This document shows, in pieces, positions 46,717-57,365 of a stretch of 64,000 nt of DNA. This DNA comes from an uncultured Ferrovum sp. (GTDB lineage Bacteria > Pseudomonadota > Gammaproteobacteria > Burkholderiales > Ferrovaceae). The notes beneath the pieces are model-generated. The model ran no database searches, was not told the DNA's origin, and saw only the letters and a list, made by a program, of their open reading frames with translations. Location of the stretch: assembly GCA_903867885.1 (NCBI GenBank), contig CAIPTD010000161.1:1-64000 (forward strand), given 5' to 3'. The first letter of the stretch is position 1. Each line of letters starts with the position of its first letter. Both the position numbers and the translations under genes were made by a program.

Positions 46717-47856
46717 ATGCATTCACTTCTGCAAGGGGCAAAACGTGTCGTGATTAAAATTGGGAGTAGCTTACTCACCAATGAAGGCAGAGGGCTCGAT
46801 CAGGCCGCGATTGCGCAATGGGCTGATCAGATTGCTGCACTGAAGCGAATGGGGATGGAGGTGGTATTGGTTTCGTCTGGTGCGATTGCAGAAGGCATGC
46901 AACGCTTAGGTTGGACGCGAAGACCCCACGCTTTACATGATTTGCAGGCAGCAGCAGCGGTAGGTCAGATGGGTTTAGTACAAGTGTATGAGCGCTCTTT
47001 TCATGCTCATGGAATTCATACTGCGCAGATTCTCCTGACTCATGAGGACTTGGCCGATCGACGTCGTTATCTTAATGCGAGGTCTACACTACGCACACTT
47101 CTTGACATCGGTGTGGTCCCCATCATCAATGAAAACGATACGGTGGTTGTGGATGAGATTCGATTTGGGGATAACGATACCTTAGGCGCTTTGGTTACTA
47201 ACTTAATTGAAGCAGATTGCTTGGTTATTCTGACTGATCAAGCAGGCTTGTATACATCAGATCCTCGTAAGGATAGTCATGCCCGCCTGGTAGACCGCGC
47301 TGAGGCCGGCGCTCCTGAATTAGAAGTAATGGCTGGAGGGGCAGGCAGCGCAATAGGAACAGGTGGGATGGCTACTAAGGTTCTCGCTGCTAAACGTGCG
47401 GCGCGAAGTGGTGCGCATACCGTTATTGTGTCTGGTCGTGAGCCCAAAGTATTAACTCGTTTGGCAGACGGCGAGACAATAGGAACCCATTTGCGCGCTG
47501 CACATAAACCCATGGCTGCACGCAAGCAATGGTTAGCTGATCACCTTCAGGTACGCGGCAAACTTTGGCTTGATCGGGGAGCGGTTGAAGCCTTAATCCA
47601 AGACGGAAAAAGTTTATTGTCTATTGGGGTTGCGGCCATTGAAGGAGATTTTGAGCGCGGCGAACTGGTGTCATGCCTGGATCGTCAAGGTCACGAAATC
47701 GCGCGTGGACTGGTGAATTATTCAGCAGAAGATAGCCGTAAAATTATGCATCTACCGACTTCTTCCATTGAAGAGGTATTGGGTTTTATCGATGAAGAAG
47801 AGCTCATTCATCGCGATAATCTCGTTATCGTTACCTCTTCCCCTAGCGCACAGTAA
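46717..47856 (+). CDS. proB: Glutamate 5-kinase
   Basis: It phosphorylates glutamate as the first step of proline synthesis. The 379 residues have an amino-acid-kinase domain ([49 protein letters not shown]) and a C-terminal PUA domain from about 280. It follows obg by 12 bases, a common order in Burkholderiales. ProA is not in the window. Confidence 0.96.
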   Translation: MHSLLQGAKRVVIKIGSSLLTNEGRGLDQAAIAQWADQIAALKRMGMEVVLVSSGAIAEGMQRLGWTRRPHALHDLQAAAAVGQMGLVQVYERSFHAHGIHTAQILLTHEDLADRRRYLNARSTLRTLLDIGVVPIINENDTVVVDEIRFGDNDTLGALVTNLIEADCLVILTDQAGLYTSDPRKDSHARLVDRAEAGAPELEVMAGGAGSAIGTGGMATKVLAAKRAARSGAHTVIVSGREPKVLTRLADGETIGTHLRAAHKPMAARKQWLADHLQVRGKLWLDRGAVEALIQDGKSLLSIGVAAIEGDFERGELVSCLDRQGHEIARGLVNYSAEDSRKIMHLPTSSIEEVLGFIDEEELIHRDNLVIVTSSPSAQ

Positions 47857-47880
47857 ACAAAGCCTTAAGCTGGTTTGATT

Positions 47881-48879
47881 TTAGCTTTTAGTATGACGTA
47901 TACCCAAACCACCGCTCGCACCAAAAACTGCCCCTATCGTGACTAATGCTGCCCCTAGGGCGGTTTCAATGGTGAGGGCCTCGCCCAAAAAAGGGACTGC
48001 TGCAATGGCTGAGATGGGCGGCACCAGTGCCAGCATCAATGAGGCCCGGGTAGGACCAATGCGTAAAGTTGCAAAAGCATAACAACTTGCAGCAATGACT
48101 CCTGCCACCACACCCTGATAACCTGCTTGTAGCATTATTTGAGCACTGGTTGCATCTGCAATCCCTTTAGGTAAAAAAAGCAAATAGATGGGCGCGAAGA
48201 TCAACAAGGAAATCATGTTGATATTGGCCGATGCGGCTAAAGGATTCACTTGCCAGCGGCGAACCAACTGACCATAAAACCCCCATGAGCAGGCGGCGAG
48301 AAAATAAAACAAATCACCCAGCAAAGTGAGAGATACGTTTTCAGAGATCAGGCTATGTCGACCAATTAAGGCAATACCTGCCCCGGTAATGGCCAAAGCA
48401 ATCCAAGCGCGATGTGTGGGTTTGAGACCAAACACCCACCAACCAATCATTGTGGTGGCAAGTGGAATGCCTCCATTAACCAAAACCCCGGCGTGGGCTG
48501 CAGGCGCTAAAGAAAATCCCATGTATACCAATAATGCATAACCTAGCCCTGCACAACTTGCCAGTGCCACCCTCCGCCAAATCGTGAGACCAGGCATTCC
48601 CAGGCTTTTAAAAAACATCGGTGATAAAAGAATGGCGGCGACCAAAAACCTGAGGGCAGCAAGATCGTATGGGGTAAGCACACTTTTACCCCCAATGCGC
48701 GAGACAATATTGAAGCCGCTCCAACACAACACCACTACCCCCATAGCTGCAAACCCAATGCCTAAGCCTGGATTGAGCGTGTACGTTGCTGGGGGTGAGG
48801 GATCTGCCTGAAGGCTTTGGGCAGCAATCGATGTGCGCAAAGATTCAGCAGGCAGGAGAGAAGGAGCTTCTTCAGACAT
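47881..48879 (-). CDS. DMT-family (EamA) transporter
   Basis: A 332-residue inner-membrane protein with ten predicted helices arranged as two EamA repeats. The first half includes LCWSGFNIVSRIGGKSVLTPYDLAALRFLVAA and the second LRIGPTRASLMLALVPPISAIAAVPFLGEALT (both only partly quoted here by their starts). The substrate is unknown; relatives export amino acids, metabolites or drugs. It is convergent with proB and divergent from the PP0621 gene. Confidence 0.87.
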   Translation of the reverse strand: MSEEAPSLLPAESLRTSIAAQSLQADPSPPATYTLNPGLGIGFAAMGVVVLCWSGFNIVSRIGGKSVLTPYDLAALRFLVAAILLSPMFFKSLGMPGLTIWRRVALASCAGLGYALLVYMGFSLAPAAHAGVLVNGGIPLATTMIGWWVFGLKPTHRAWIALAITGAGIALIGRHSLISENVSLTLLGDLFYFLAACSWGFYGQLVRRWQVNPLAASANINMISLLIFAPIYLLFLPKGIADATSAQIMLQAGYQGVVAGVIAASCYAFATLRIGPTRASLMLALVPPISAIAAVPFLGEALTIETALGAALVTIGAVFGASGGLGIRHTKS

Positions 48880-48936
48880 CGTCTCAGAGTATCATGACTT
48901 GGTCTTGTATCTAAATGACGAGCTTAAGAAAGCCTT

Positions 48937-49191
48937 ATGATTTTGCGCCTTTTACTCATTGCGATTGCCTTTGTCATCTTGTTGCGCTTGTTGGGTTGGC
49001 GGCCACCTTTCGGAAGGGGGGCTTCAACCGATGCGAATCCAACATTAGGAGCCAGTTCCCCGCTAACAGGGGATCAAAAAGTGGACGCAGACCTGGTCAT
49101 TTGCTCGTACTGCGGTTTATCTGTATCTCGTTCATCCGCCTATAGTCATGGTGGGCGATGGGCCTGCTGTATCGAACACCTTCAAACGTAA
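48937..49191 (+). CDS. PP0621-family protein
   Basis: An 84-residue protein. One hydrophobic N-terminal helix (MILRLLLIAIAFVILLRLLG) is followed by a linker and a possible zinc-binding end, VICSYCGLSVSRSSAYSHGG, then CCIEH. The C-x-x-C-G plus C/H pattern is typical of the small PP0621 proteins found just upstream of ampD in Burkholderiales. Function unknown. It ends ten bases before ampD. Confidence 0.82.
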   Translation: MILRLLLIAIAFVILLRLLGWRPPFGRGASTDANPTLGASSPLTGDQKVDADLVICSYCGLSVSRSSAYSHGGRWACCIEHLQT

Positions 49192-49201
49192 TCTTAATTC
49201 C

Positions 49202-49759
49202 ATGTCTTTTTTTATCCGTTCAGATGGTTGGGCGCGCGAGGCCAGGAAAATTGCGTCTCCTAATTTTGATTCACGTCCTGCTTGGCTAGCGATTGATCTG
49301 CTGGTCATTCATTGCATCAGTTTGCCGCGCGGCCAGTATGGAGGTTCTTCAGTTGCTGATCTGTTTACCAATCAGCTTGATTTGGCCAGCCATCCTTCTT
49401 TTGGTGATCTTAATGGCGTTAAGGTCTCCAGCCATTTTCTCATTCGGCGTGACGGTGAACTCGTACAATTTGTTTCCTGTTTGAATCGAGCCTGGCATGC
49501 AGGGACATCTCACTGGCGGGGAAGGGCGCGGTGCAATGATTTTTCAATTGGGGTGGAACTAGAGGGGGTAGATGACGAACGGTTTACCTTGGAACAATAT
49601 GCGGTATTAAAAGATCTTCAACGTGCTTTGCAGGCCCGGTATCCCCTTCGTGCGATAGCGGGTCATAGTGACATTGCGCCGGGCCGAAAAACTGATCCAG
49701 GGCTATATTTTGATTGGGGCCTTGCAGATCAAGGTCTGCCGCGAGATGCTTCCTCTTAG
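49202..49759 (+). CDS. ampD: 1,6-anhydro-N-acetylmuramyl-L-alanine amidase AmpD
   Basis: It cleaves recycled anhydromuropeptides in the cytoplasm and so limits beta-lactamase induction signals. The start is ATG 49202 (MSFFIRSDGWARE). An upstream in-frame start (49148) overlaps the PP0621 gene. The length is 185 residues. The zinc ligands His37 (VIHCIS), His155 and Asp165 (HSDIAPGRKTDPG) and the catalytic Glu in SIGVELEG are intact, as is Lys163. There is no signal peptide. Confidence 0.93.
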   Translation: MSFFIRSDGWAREARKIASPNFDSRPAWLAIDLLVIHCISLPRGQYGGSSVADLFTNQLDLASHPSFGDLNGVKVSSHFLIRRDGELVQFVSCLNRAWHAGTSHWRGRARCNDFSIGVELEGVDDERFTLEQYAVLKDLQRALQARYPLRAIAGHSDIAPGRKTDPGLYFDWGLADQGLPRDASS

Positions 49760-49885
49760 GCCTTGCTGTGTAAGGATTGCTGCATTGCAACTTTTTGATT
49801 ATATGTGACAAATTCGTGTCGAGCGCCTAAAACACCTGTTCCAAGACATTGATTTAACTTAAAAAAAATAATTCTATTCAAAGTG

Positions 49886-49914
49886 TTGCTATGCTGCGAG
49901 GCAATCCCTAGAAT
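49886..49914 (+). promoter_or_regulatory. Promoter of nrdAB
   Basis: TTGCTA (49886-49891) and TAGAAT (49909-49914) are separated by 17 bases, with four and five of six consensus matches. The -10 element is overlapped by a NrdR-box-like site. The nrdA start is at 50023, leaving a leader of about 100 bases. Confidence 0.65.
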
Positions 49915-49951
49915 CTGTGGTTACGGTAATTGAAAACCACTACATATAGTG
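49906..49951. promoter_or_regulatory. Tandem NrdR boxes
   Basis: A strong palindromic box CACTACATATAGTG at 49938-49951 (flanked so that the 24-base region 49933-49956 is a perfect inverted repeat around CATA) matches the NrdR consensus CACTATATATAGTG in all but one position. A weaker copy CCCTAGAATCTGTG at 49906-49919 lies 32 bases upstream, three helical turns, the usual spacing, and overlaps the -10 element. The layout supports NrdR repression of nrdAB. Confidence 0.75.
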
Positions 49952-50022
49952 GTTTTTTGTGCACAAGTTGTACACAGCCTATCCCCAACGTTAGAACACC
50001 TGCCTGCAGAGGAGCGCAACGC

Positions 50023-52884
50023 ATGCAATCAATACAAGAACATACAGCCAATGATTTACCCCTGTCTTTGGCGCCCTCGATTCCGTTTGAACCCAGTACC
50101 TCTGGTGACACGCGCTTCTCGCAGTTCAAAGTGATCCGCCGCAACGGAGCCGTGGTTTCTTTTGAACCCGAAAAGATATCCATTGCAATCACCAAGGCTT
50201 ACCTCGCCGTGAACGGCGGTCAAGGTGCTGCTAGTGCTCGCATCCGTGATGTGGTCTCACAACTGACTCAAATGGCGGTTGCGGCTTTAGTTCGCCGCGA
50301 ACCCTCTGGCGGTATCTTTCATATTGAAGATATTCAAGACCAAGTTGAATTGGCCCTCATGCGCTCGGGTGAGCACGAAGTAGCCCGTTCCTACGTGCTG
50401 TATCGCGAAGAACGCAGCCGCGAACGCGCTAAGGTAACGGCTGGCGCAGAACCCGCAATTCACCAAACACTGACCGTGATAGAAAACGGCCAATCTCGTC
50501 CCTTAGATGTGAAAGAGCTTGAAGCCCTCGTTGATGAATGCTGCCAAGGGCTTGAAAGTGCAACTGAAGGTCACGTTATCGTCGAGATGACCTTGAAAGA
50601 TTTATACGATGGGGTACCCATCGACGAAGTGTATAAGTCAGTTATCTTGGCTTCTAGAGCCATGATTGAACGCGATCCTGCTTACAGCCAGGTGACAGCG
50701 CGACTTTTGCTGAATACGGTGCGTCGTGAAGTACTGGGTGAAACCACCAGCCAGGCTGAAATGGAAACCCGCTATGCCGAATATTTCCCGCTGTTTATCA
50801 AGCGTGGGATTGCAGCAGAACTGCTCGATGAGCGTTTAGGTCAGTTTGATTTGGTTAAGTTGGCCTCTGCCCTAAAAGCAAAACGCGACTTGAAGTTTGA
50901 TTACCTAGGCTTGCAAACTCTCTATGATCGCTACTTCTTGCATATTGAAGAGCATCGTATCGAATTGCCCCAGGCATTTTTTATGCGCGTAGCAATGGGT
51001 TTATCTTTGGATGAGATTGATCGTGAGGCGCGAGCTGTAGAGTTTTACGAGATTCTCTCCAGCTTTGATTTCATGAGCTCCACGCCTACCTTGTTTAACT
51101 CAGGAACACGCCGTTCGCAACTTTCATCTTGCTATCTCACTACCGTTGCCGACGATTTAGATGGGATTTATGAAGCCCTGAAAGAAAACGCTCTGCTGTC
51201 AAAATTTGCGGGTGGTTTGGGTAACGATTGGACGCAAGTACGTGCCTTGGGTTCTTACATCAAGGGAACCAACGGCAAGAGTCAAGGCGTAGTGCCATTC
51301 TTGAAAGTGGTCAACGATACGGCAGTTGCTGTGAATCAAGGCGGTAAACGCAAAGGTGCGGTTTGCGCCTATCTAGAAACCTGGCATCTGGATATTGAAG
51401 AATTCTTGGAACTGCGAAAAAACACCGGTGATGATCGTCGCCGAACGCACGACATGAATACGGCTAACTGGATTCCCGATCTATTCATGAAGCGCGTAAT
51501 GGAAGCGGCAGATTGGACCTTATTCTCTCCCTCCGAAACACCTGACCTTCACGATAAGTTTGGTGCAGATTTTGAGAGGGCTTATACCGCCTATGAAGAT
51601 AAAGCAGCACGCGGTGAATTGAAATTGTTCCGCAAAGTGCCTGCTTTACAGCTATGGCGCAAGATGCTTTCGATGTTGTTTGAAACGGGCCACCCCTGGA
51701 TCACATTTAAAGATCCCTGCAATATTCGTTCTCCACAAAATCATGTGGGCGTAGTGCACAGCAGCAACCTTTGCACCGAGATCACGCTCAATACCAATGA
51801 GAAAGAAATCGCTGTGTGTAATTTGGGTTCAGTGAACCTGGCTGCCCATTTAGTAGAGGGAAAGCTCGACCACGAAAAGCTTCAGCGTACGATTCGAATC
51901 GCAATGCGTATGTTAGATAACGTGATCGATATTAACTACTACGCTGTTGCTAAGGCGCGCAATTCCAACCTAAAACATCGCCCTGTGGGCTTGGGTATCA
52001 TGGCTTTCCAGGATTGTCTTCATGCTATGCGCGTTCCTTATGCCTCACAAGAAGCTGTTAAATTTGCGGATGAATCGATGGAAGCGGTGTGCTACTACGC
52101 CTACTGGGCTTCGACCGAATTGGCCCAAGAGCGAGGTCGTTATGCTACCTATCGTGGTTCCTTGTGGGATCGCGGTATCTTGCCTCACGACAGCATTGAT
52201 CTGTTGGCTCAAGAGCGCGGCGGCTACTTAGAAGTAGATCGGAGCAGCACCATGGATTGGGATGCGTTGCGTGAGCGTATTCGCGAATACGGTATGCGTA
52301 ATTCCAATTGCGTCGCGATTGCGCCTACTGCAACGATTTCTAACATCATTGGTGTTTCTGCCTGTATCGAGCCTACATTCCAGAATCTATTCGTGAAGAG
52401 CAACCTCTCTGGTGAGTTCACGGTAGTGAATGAGTATCTGGTGCGCGATTTAAAGCGCGCTAATCTTTGGGATGATGTCATGGTGTCGGACCTGAAATAT
52501 TTTGATGGTTCGCTCTCACGTATCGATCGCATTCCTGCTGATTTGCGTCAGTTGTATGCCACAGCATTTGAAGTTGACCCGAGTTGGTTGATTGAAGCAG
52601 CATCGCGTCGTCAGAAATGGATTGATCAAGCACAAAGCTTGAATATTTATATGGCAGGGGCGTCGGGTAAAAAGCTGGATGAAACCTACAAGCTGGCTTG
52701 GACCCGTGGCCTGAAAACTACTTACTACTTGCGTACCATGGGTGCAACTTCTGCTGAGAAATCTACCTCTAAAGCAGGTGCACTGAACGCAGTACCAGTG
52801 GATGGCGGGATTCAGGCGCAGCCCTCGGCTGAAGAAGCAAAGTTCTGCATTATCACCGACCCGACTTGCGAAGCTTGTCAGTAA
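50023..52884 (+). CDS. nrdA: Class Ia ribonucleotide reductase alpha subunit
   Basis: The large subunit reduces ribonucleoside diphosphates. The start is ATG 50023 with GGAG about nine bases upstream; a start at 49930 would run through the operator. The length is 953 residues, long because of N-terminal ATP-cone regulatory segments (FKVIRRNGAVVSFEPEKISIAITKAY, quoted in part). Active-site pieces are SQLSSCYLTTV, SSNLCTEITLNT (N, C, E) and EIAVCNLGSVNL. The C-terminal shuttle cysteines are PTCEACQ. NrdB follows after 26 bases. Confidence 0.95.
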   Translation: MQSIQEHTANDLPLSLAPSIPFEPSTSGDTRFSQFKVIRRNGAVVSFEPEKISIAITKAYLAVNGGQGAASARIRDVVSQLTQMAVAALVRREPSGGIFHIEDIQDQVELALMRSGEHEVARSYVLYREERSRERAKVTAGAEPAIHQTLTVIENGQSRPLDVKELEALVDECCQGLESATEGHVIVEMTLKDLYDGVPIDEVYKSVILASRAMIERDPAYSQVTARLLLNTVRREVLGETTSQAEMETRYAEYFPLFIKRGIAAELLDERLGQFDLVKLASALKAKRDLKFDYLGLQTLYDRYFLHIEEHRIELPQAFFMRVAMGLSLDEIDREARAVEFYEILSSFDFMSSTPTLFNSGTRRSQLSSCYLTTVADDLDGIYEALKENALLSKFAGGLGNDWTQVRALGSYIKGTNGKSQGVVPFLKVVNDTAVAVNQGGKRKGAVCAYLETWHLDIEEFLELRKNTGDDRRRTHDMNTANWIPDLFMKRVMEAADWTLFSPSETPDLHDKFGADFERAYTAYEDKAARGELKLFRKVPALQLWRKMLSMLFETGHPWITFKDPCNIRSPQNHVGVVHSSNLCTEITLNTNEKEIAVCNLGSVNLAAHLVEGKLDHEKLQRTIRIAMRMLDNVIDINYYAVAKARNSNLKHRPVGLGIMAFQDCLHAMRVPYASQEAVKFADESMEAVCYYAYWASTELAQERGRYATYRGSLWDRGILPHDSIDLLAQERGGYLEVDRSSTMDWDALRERIREYGMRNSNCVAIAPTATISNIIGVSACIEPTFQNLFVKSNLSGEFTVVNEYLVRDLKRANLWDDVMVSDLKYFDGSLSRIDRIPADLRQLYATAFEVDPSWLIEAASRRQKWIDQAQSLNIYMAGASGKKLDETYKLAWTRGLKTTYYLRTMGATSAEKSTSKAGALNAVPVDGGIQAQPSAEEAKFCIITDPTCEACQ

Positions 52885-52910
52885 AGGGTTAAAGAAAAAG
52901 GATTGAGATT

Positions 52911-54119
52911 ATGTTGAGTTGGGATGATGAAATTAGCGCAGTGCCCTCGGCACAGCCCTTCCTGCCTGTTGGCATGCCACCCATGCGCGCGAGCGCAGCG
53001 ATTAAACCTGTCGAAATGTTGGCGGAAGATTTAGACATTGACCGTCCGCTTGAAGGCGCCACGCATACTGCCGATAGCGCGGGCCTGCATCCAGAGTCCA
53101 CTGGGCGTGTTCGGGTAGAAGATAAGCGCATCATTAACTGCCGTTCTGATGTCAATCAACTAGTCCCATTCAAGTATAAATGGGCATGGGATAAATATCT
53201 GGCGGGTTGCGCAAACCACTGGATGCCCCAAGAAGTGAATATGACGCGTGACATTGCGTTGTGGAAGGATCCAAACGGATTGACCGATGACGAGCGTTTG
53301 ATTGTGCGCCGTAACCTTGGCTTTTTTGTAACGGCTGATTCTCTGGCTGCAAACAATATTGTATTAGGTACTTACCGTCACATCACCAATCCAGAATGTC
53401 GTCAGTTCTTGTTACGCCAAGCATTTGAAGAAGCGATTCATACGCATGCTTATCAGTACATTGTAGAAAGTCTAGGTTTGGATGAAGGCGAAATCTTCAA
53501 TATGTACCATGAGGTTTCGAGTATTCGTGACAAGGACCAGTTCTTATATGAATTCATTGAGGTACTCACAGATCCTGAGTTTCAGACGGGTACACCAGAA
53601 AACGACCAGAAGCTCTTAAAGAGCCTGATTGTGTTTTCCTGCATCATGGAAGGCTTATTCTTCTATGTAGGCTTTGCGCAAATCTTAGCCTTGGGTCGTC
53701 AGAACAAAATGACCGGTGCCGCCGAACAATATCAGTACATTTTGCGTGATGAATCCATGCACTGTAATTTTGGGATTGATGTAGTCAACACAATCAAACT
53801 TGAAAACCCCCATCTTTGGACTCCTGAGTTCCGTGAGGAAATCAAAGCACTGATGGTGCGCGGTGTGGAGCTGGAATATCGTTATGCTGAAGACACCATG
53901 CCCCGCGGCGTGTTGGGTTTGAATGCACCCATGTTTAAAGAGTATCTGCGCTATGTGGCGAATCGTCGTTGTCAGCAGATTGGTTTGGATGTGCTCTATC
54001 CTGGCGCCACCAATCCTTTTCCCTGGATGAGCGAATTGATCGACTTGAAGAAAGAAAAGAATTTCTTCGAGACCCGTGTGACGGAGTATCAAACCGGCGG
54101 TGCGTTGAACTGGGAGTAA
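52911..54119 (+). CDS. nrdB: Class Ia ribonucleotide reductase beta subunit
   Basis: The small subunit houses the di-iron-tyrosyl radical. The 402 residues include a long N-terminal region (1-75), not present in the E. coli protein. [12 protein letters not shown] has the metal Glu and His and the radical Tyr in E-x2-H-x3-Y spacing, and [13 protein letters not shown] has the second E-x2-[12 protein letters not shown] at the end binds the alpha subunit. It is in an operon with nrdA and is followed by a terminator. Confidence 0.95.
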   Translation: MLSWDDEISAVPSAQPFLPVGMPPMRASAAIKPVEMLAEDLDIDRPLEGATHTADSAGLHPESTGRVRVEDKRIINCRSDVNQLVPFKYKWAWDKYLAGCANHWMPQEVNMTRDIALWKDPNGLTDDERLIVRRNLGFFVTADSLAANNIVLGTYRHITNPECRQFLLRQAFEEAIHTHAYQYIVESLGLDEGEIFNMYHEVSSIRDKDQFLYEFIEVLTDPEFQTGTPENDQKLLKSLIVFSCIMEGLFFYVGFAQILALGRQNKMTGAAEQYQYILRDESMHCNFGIDVVNTIKLENPHLWTPEFREEIKALMVRGVELEYRYAEDTMPRGVLGLNAPMFKEYLRYVANRRCQQIGLDVLYPGATNPFPWMSELIDLKKEKNFFETRVTEYQTGGALNWE

Positions 54120-54191
54120 AACAGCTCAGTGCGCTATCCTGTTTGCTCTGATACAGATGAAGTGAGTTGAAGAAGGATCTGCTTGCTTGTT

Positions 54192-54225
54192 AAAAGCCCC
54201 TCAATAAGATGCTTGAGGGGCTTTT
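54192..54225 (+). terminator. Terminator after nrdB
   Basis: AAAAGCCCCTCAA (54192-54204) and TTGAGGGGCTTTT (54213-54225) flank eight bases. The stem is GC-rich and ends in four T residues on the plus strand. It sits 73 bases after nrdB, and the pntA start lies 79 bases beyond it. Confidence 0.9.
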
Positions 54226-54303
54226 CCATGAATACAGCTGGTTCAGGTTAGAATACCAAGCTGATAAGTAGCGGTGGATGACCACCCATCACGAGGAGAA
54301 ACT

Positions 54304-55875
54304 ATGGGTATGAAAATAGGCGTGCCACGCGAGGTGCATCCTGGCGAACGGCGCGTAGCAGCAACCCCAGAAACCGTACAGCAGATGACTAAACTCGGTT
54401 TTTCTGTAGCGCTTGAGTTGGGTGCAGGGAAAGAAGCCAACTTTGATGACGCTGCATACTTGGCTGCAGGGGCAACGATTGCGCCCAATGTGCAAGCGCT
54501 TTATGCAGATGCCGATATTATTTTAAAAGTACGTGCACCCATGGTGAATCCTGCTTCGGGATCGCATGAATCTGAATTATTGCGCCCGGGACAAACCCTC
54601 ATTAGCTTTATCTGGCCTGCCCAAAACGCAGAACTGATGGAACGTTTGGCGGCACGCCATGTTACGGTGATGGCGATGGACGCCGTGCCTCGTATTTCAC
54701 GCGCTCAAAAATTGGATGCCTTGAGCTCCATGGCTAACATTGCTGGCTATCGCGCCATCATTGAGGCCGCTCAGCATTTTGGTCGCTTCTTTACGGGGCA
54801 GATTACCGCTGCCGGTAAAGTCCCTCCCGCTAAGGTCATGGTGATCGGAGCGGGCGTAGCAGGGTTGGCGGCAATCGGAACGGCCCGAAGCTTGGGTGCG
54901 ATTGTGCGTGCCTTTGATACGCGTCCAGAAGTAAAGCAACAAATTGAATCGATGGGGGCTGAATTCCTCGAGATGGATTTTGAGGAAGAAGGTTCAGGTC
55001 AAGGCGGTTATGCCAAGCAAATGAGTGCGGCCTTTATAGAGGCAGAGATGGCGTTGTTTGCAGAGCAAGCCAAAGACGTCGACATCATTGTGACAACGGC
55101 GTTGATCCCAGGAAAACCTGCTCCCAAACTCATTACCGAAGCCATGGTTGCTTCAATGAAAAACGGCAGTGTGATTGTGGATTTGGCAGCAGAGCAGGGC
55201 GGCAATTGCGAATGCACCGTCCCCGGTCAAGTGAACCATGCGCATGGTGTGAGTGTGATTGGTTATACCGACTTGCCTTCACGCTTGCCCACGCAATCTA
55301 GTCAACTATATGGCACCAACTTACGCCACTTCCTCACCGACCTCACCCCTGCCAAAGACGGTCAGATTGTGGTCAACATGGAAGACGATGTCATTCGCAC
55401 TGCCACGGTTATTAAAGACGGTGTAATGACTTGGCCTGCCCCCCCTCTTAAAGTCCCCGCGATTGCTCCGGCTAAACCTGCTGCTGTGGTTGCAGTTGCC
55501 CCAAAGCATGGCGAAGCAGGAAAACCTGCCAGTAATACCAGTACGCTCGTCACGATGTTGATCGCAGCGCTGGTCTTTGCCTTGATTGGTGCGACTGCAC
55601 CGGCTGCCTTCCTCCCGCACTTTACGGTGTTTGTGTTGGCGTGTTTTGTAGGCTATCAAGTGGTATGGAATGTCACCCCGGCATTGCATACGCCACTGAT
55701 GAGTGTAACGAATGCCATCTCAGGAATTATTGTGATTGGCGCACTCTTGCAAATCTCTAGCCCCTCTCCGCTCGTACAAGGCATTGCGGCCTTCTCCGTG
55801 CTGATTGCGACCATCAATATTGCCGGCGGGTTCCGCGTCACCGCTCGCATGCTCAACATGTTCCGCCGGGATTAA
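54304..55875 (+). CDS. pntA: NAD(P) transhydrogenase alpha subunit
   Basis: Part of the proton-pumping transhydrogenase that makes NADPH from NADH. The start is ATG 54304 ([25 protein letters not shown]) with GGAG upstream; a start at 54274 has no support. The length is 523 residues. Domain I covers about 1-390 (NAD-binding motif [29 protein letters not shown]). Four membrane helices at the end (about 410-515) make this the one-piece alpha chain, unlike the split PntAA/PntAB of some relatives. Confidence 0.94.
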   Translation: MGMKIGVPREVHPGERRVAATPETVQQMTKLGFSVALELGAGKEANFDDAAYLAAGATIAPNVQALYADADIILKVRAPMVNPASGSHESELLRPGQTLISFIWPAQNAELMERLAARHVTVMAMDAVPRISRAQKLDALSSMANIAGYRAIIEAAQHFGRFFTGQITAAGKVPPAKVMVIGAGVAGLAAIGTARSLGAIVRAFDTRPEVKQQIESMGAEFLEMDFEEEGSGQGGYAKQMSAAFIEAEMALFAEQAKDVDIIVTTALIPGKPAPKLITEAMVASMKNGSVIVDLAAEQGGNCECTVPGQVNHAHGVSVIGYTDLPSRLPTQSSQLYGTNLRHFLTDLTPAKDGQIVVNMEDDVIRTATVIKDGVMTWPAPPLKVPAIAPAKPAAVVAVAPKHGEAGKPASNTSTLVTMLIAALVFALIGATAPAAFLPHFTVFVLACFVGYQVVWNVTPALHTPLMSVTNAISGIIVIGALLQISSPSPLVQGIAAFSVLIATINIAGGFRVTARMLNMFRRD

Positions 55876-55888
55876 GGGGAAAGCTGAC

Positions 55889-57289
55889 ATGAATACTGGA
55901 TTAATTACTGTTTGTTATATCGGCGCTGCCATTCTGTTTATTTTGAGCTTGGGCGGATTATCGCGTCAGGAAACGGCTCAGCGTGGCAATCTGTTCGGCA
56001 CGATAGGGATGGCCTTGGCGATTTTGGCCACCATCATGGGTGCGGGGGTAACGAGCCTTGGATTATTGATTCCCGCGGTGTTAGTAGGTGCTGCGATTGG
56101 ATGGGTCTTGGCGGTCCGGGTTGAAATGACAGGCATGCCTGAACTTGTTGCGATCCTACACAGCTTTGTGGGCCTTGCTGCAACTTTGGTAGGGGTGGCC
56201 AGTTATCTAGATCCTACTGCGCACTTTGCTAGTTCTGCCGAAAAAAGTATTCATGAAGTCGAAATTTTCTTAGGTGTATTCATTGGTGCTTTGACCTTTA
56301 CCGGATCGATCATTGCGTTTGGTAAATTGCGGGGATCCATTTCTGGTAAACCATTGATGTTGCCGGGCCGTCATTTACTTAACATTGCAGGCATTGTTGC
56401 TTCATTAGTTTTAGGGGCAATGTTCATTGGTAACGAAATGCCTCAAGGTGCTTTACCGGAATTGCTGATGATGTCTGCGATTGCAGGTTTGATTGGTATT
56501 CACTTGGTAATGGCAATCGGTGGAGCGGATATGCCCGTAGTGGTATCCATGCTGAATAGCTATTCAGGATGGGCGGCAGCCGCAACGGGATTCATGCTGA
56601 GTAATGATCTGCTGATCGTCACGGGTGCCTTAGTGGGTTCAAGCGGTGCGATCCTTTCTTACATCATGTGTCGCGCAATGAATCGAAGCTTCATTTCAGT
56701 GATTCTGGGTGGCTTTGGAACAGGGAGTGGAACGACCAGCACCGCTGAGGCTCCACAAGGAGAGGTTGTGGCAATCAGTGCTGAAGAAACCGCACAGGCC
56801 TTAGCTGATGCCAAAGAAGTCATTATGGTTCCGGGTTATGGAATGGCGGTTGCACAGGCACAAGGTGTGATCAGTGAAATCACCCGTCGCTTACGCGCCA
56901 AAGGCGTGAAGGTGCGTTTTGCCATTCACCCGGTGGCAGGTCGCTTACCTGGCCACATGAACGTGCTCTTGGCCGAAGCCAAAGTACCGTATGACATTGT
57001 GCTGGAGATGGATGAAATCAATGAAGACTTCCCCGAGACTGATGTGGTCTTGGTAGTGGGGGCAAACGATATTGTGAATCCTTCTGCTCAAGATGATCCC
57101 GGAAGTCCTATTGCAGGTATGCCGGTCTTAGAAGTTTGGAAAGCCCGCACAGTCGTGGTCTTTAAGCGCTCGATGGCAACAGGCTATGCGGGTGTGGATA
57201 ATCCGCTCTTCTTTAAGGAGAACACCCGCATGTTGTTTGGTGATGCAAAGAAGAGTGTAGATGCCATCCTTTCGCATCTGCCTGCTTAA
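55889..57289 (+). CDS. pntB: NAD(P) transhydrogenase beta subunit
   Basis: The 466-residue partner of PntA, starting at ATG 55889 with AAGGGGA upstream. It has about nine membrane helices (1-265) and the NADP-binding domain III from about 290 ([43 protein letters not shown]). It follows pntA by 13 bases. The complex uses proton-motive force to make NADPH for biosynthesis and redox defence. Confidence 0.95.
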   Translation: MNTGLITVCYIGAAILFILSLGGLSRQETAQRGNLFGTIGMALAILATIMGAGVTSLGLLIPAVLVGAAIGWVLAVRVEMTGMPELVAILHSFVGLAATLVGVASYLDPTAHFASSAEKSIHEVEIFLGVFIGALTFTGSIIAFGKLRGSISGKPLMLPGRHLLNIAGIVASLVLGAMFIGNEMPQGALPELLMMSAIAGLIGIHLVMAIGGADMPVVVSMLNSYSGWAAAATGFMLSNDLLIVTGALVGSSGAILSYIMCRAMNRSFISVILGGFGTGSGTTSTAEAPQGEVVAISAEETAQALADAKEVIMVPGYGMAVAQAQGVISEITRRLRAKGVKVRFAIHPVAGRLPGHMNVLLAEAKVPYDIVLEMDEINEDFPETDVVLVVGANDIVNPSAQDDPGSPIAGMPVLEVWKARTVVVFKRSMATGYAGVDNPLFFKENTRMLFGDAKKSVDAILSHLPA

Positions 57290-57314
57290 TTGAATTCACC
57301 CCTTCAAGCTTGCG

Positions 57315-57355
57315 TCCAATAACGCAGAGGATATTTCTCCCTCTCCGTTATTGGA
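57315..57355. terminator. Hairpin between convergent pntB and earP
   Basis: TCCAATAACG (57315-57324) pairs with CGTTATTGGA (57346-57355). Inner AGAGG/CCTCT (57326-57330, 57340-57344) continue the stem across one C/C mismatch around a nine-base loop. No T-run is seen on either side. It may act in both directions. Confidence 0.6.
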
Positions 57356-57365
57356 TGACTAGAGT

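Noticed and set aside
53156..54092. Minus-strand frames inside nrdB
   Set aside because: Shadows of a highly conserved gene in a codon-biased region; no independent evidence.
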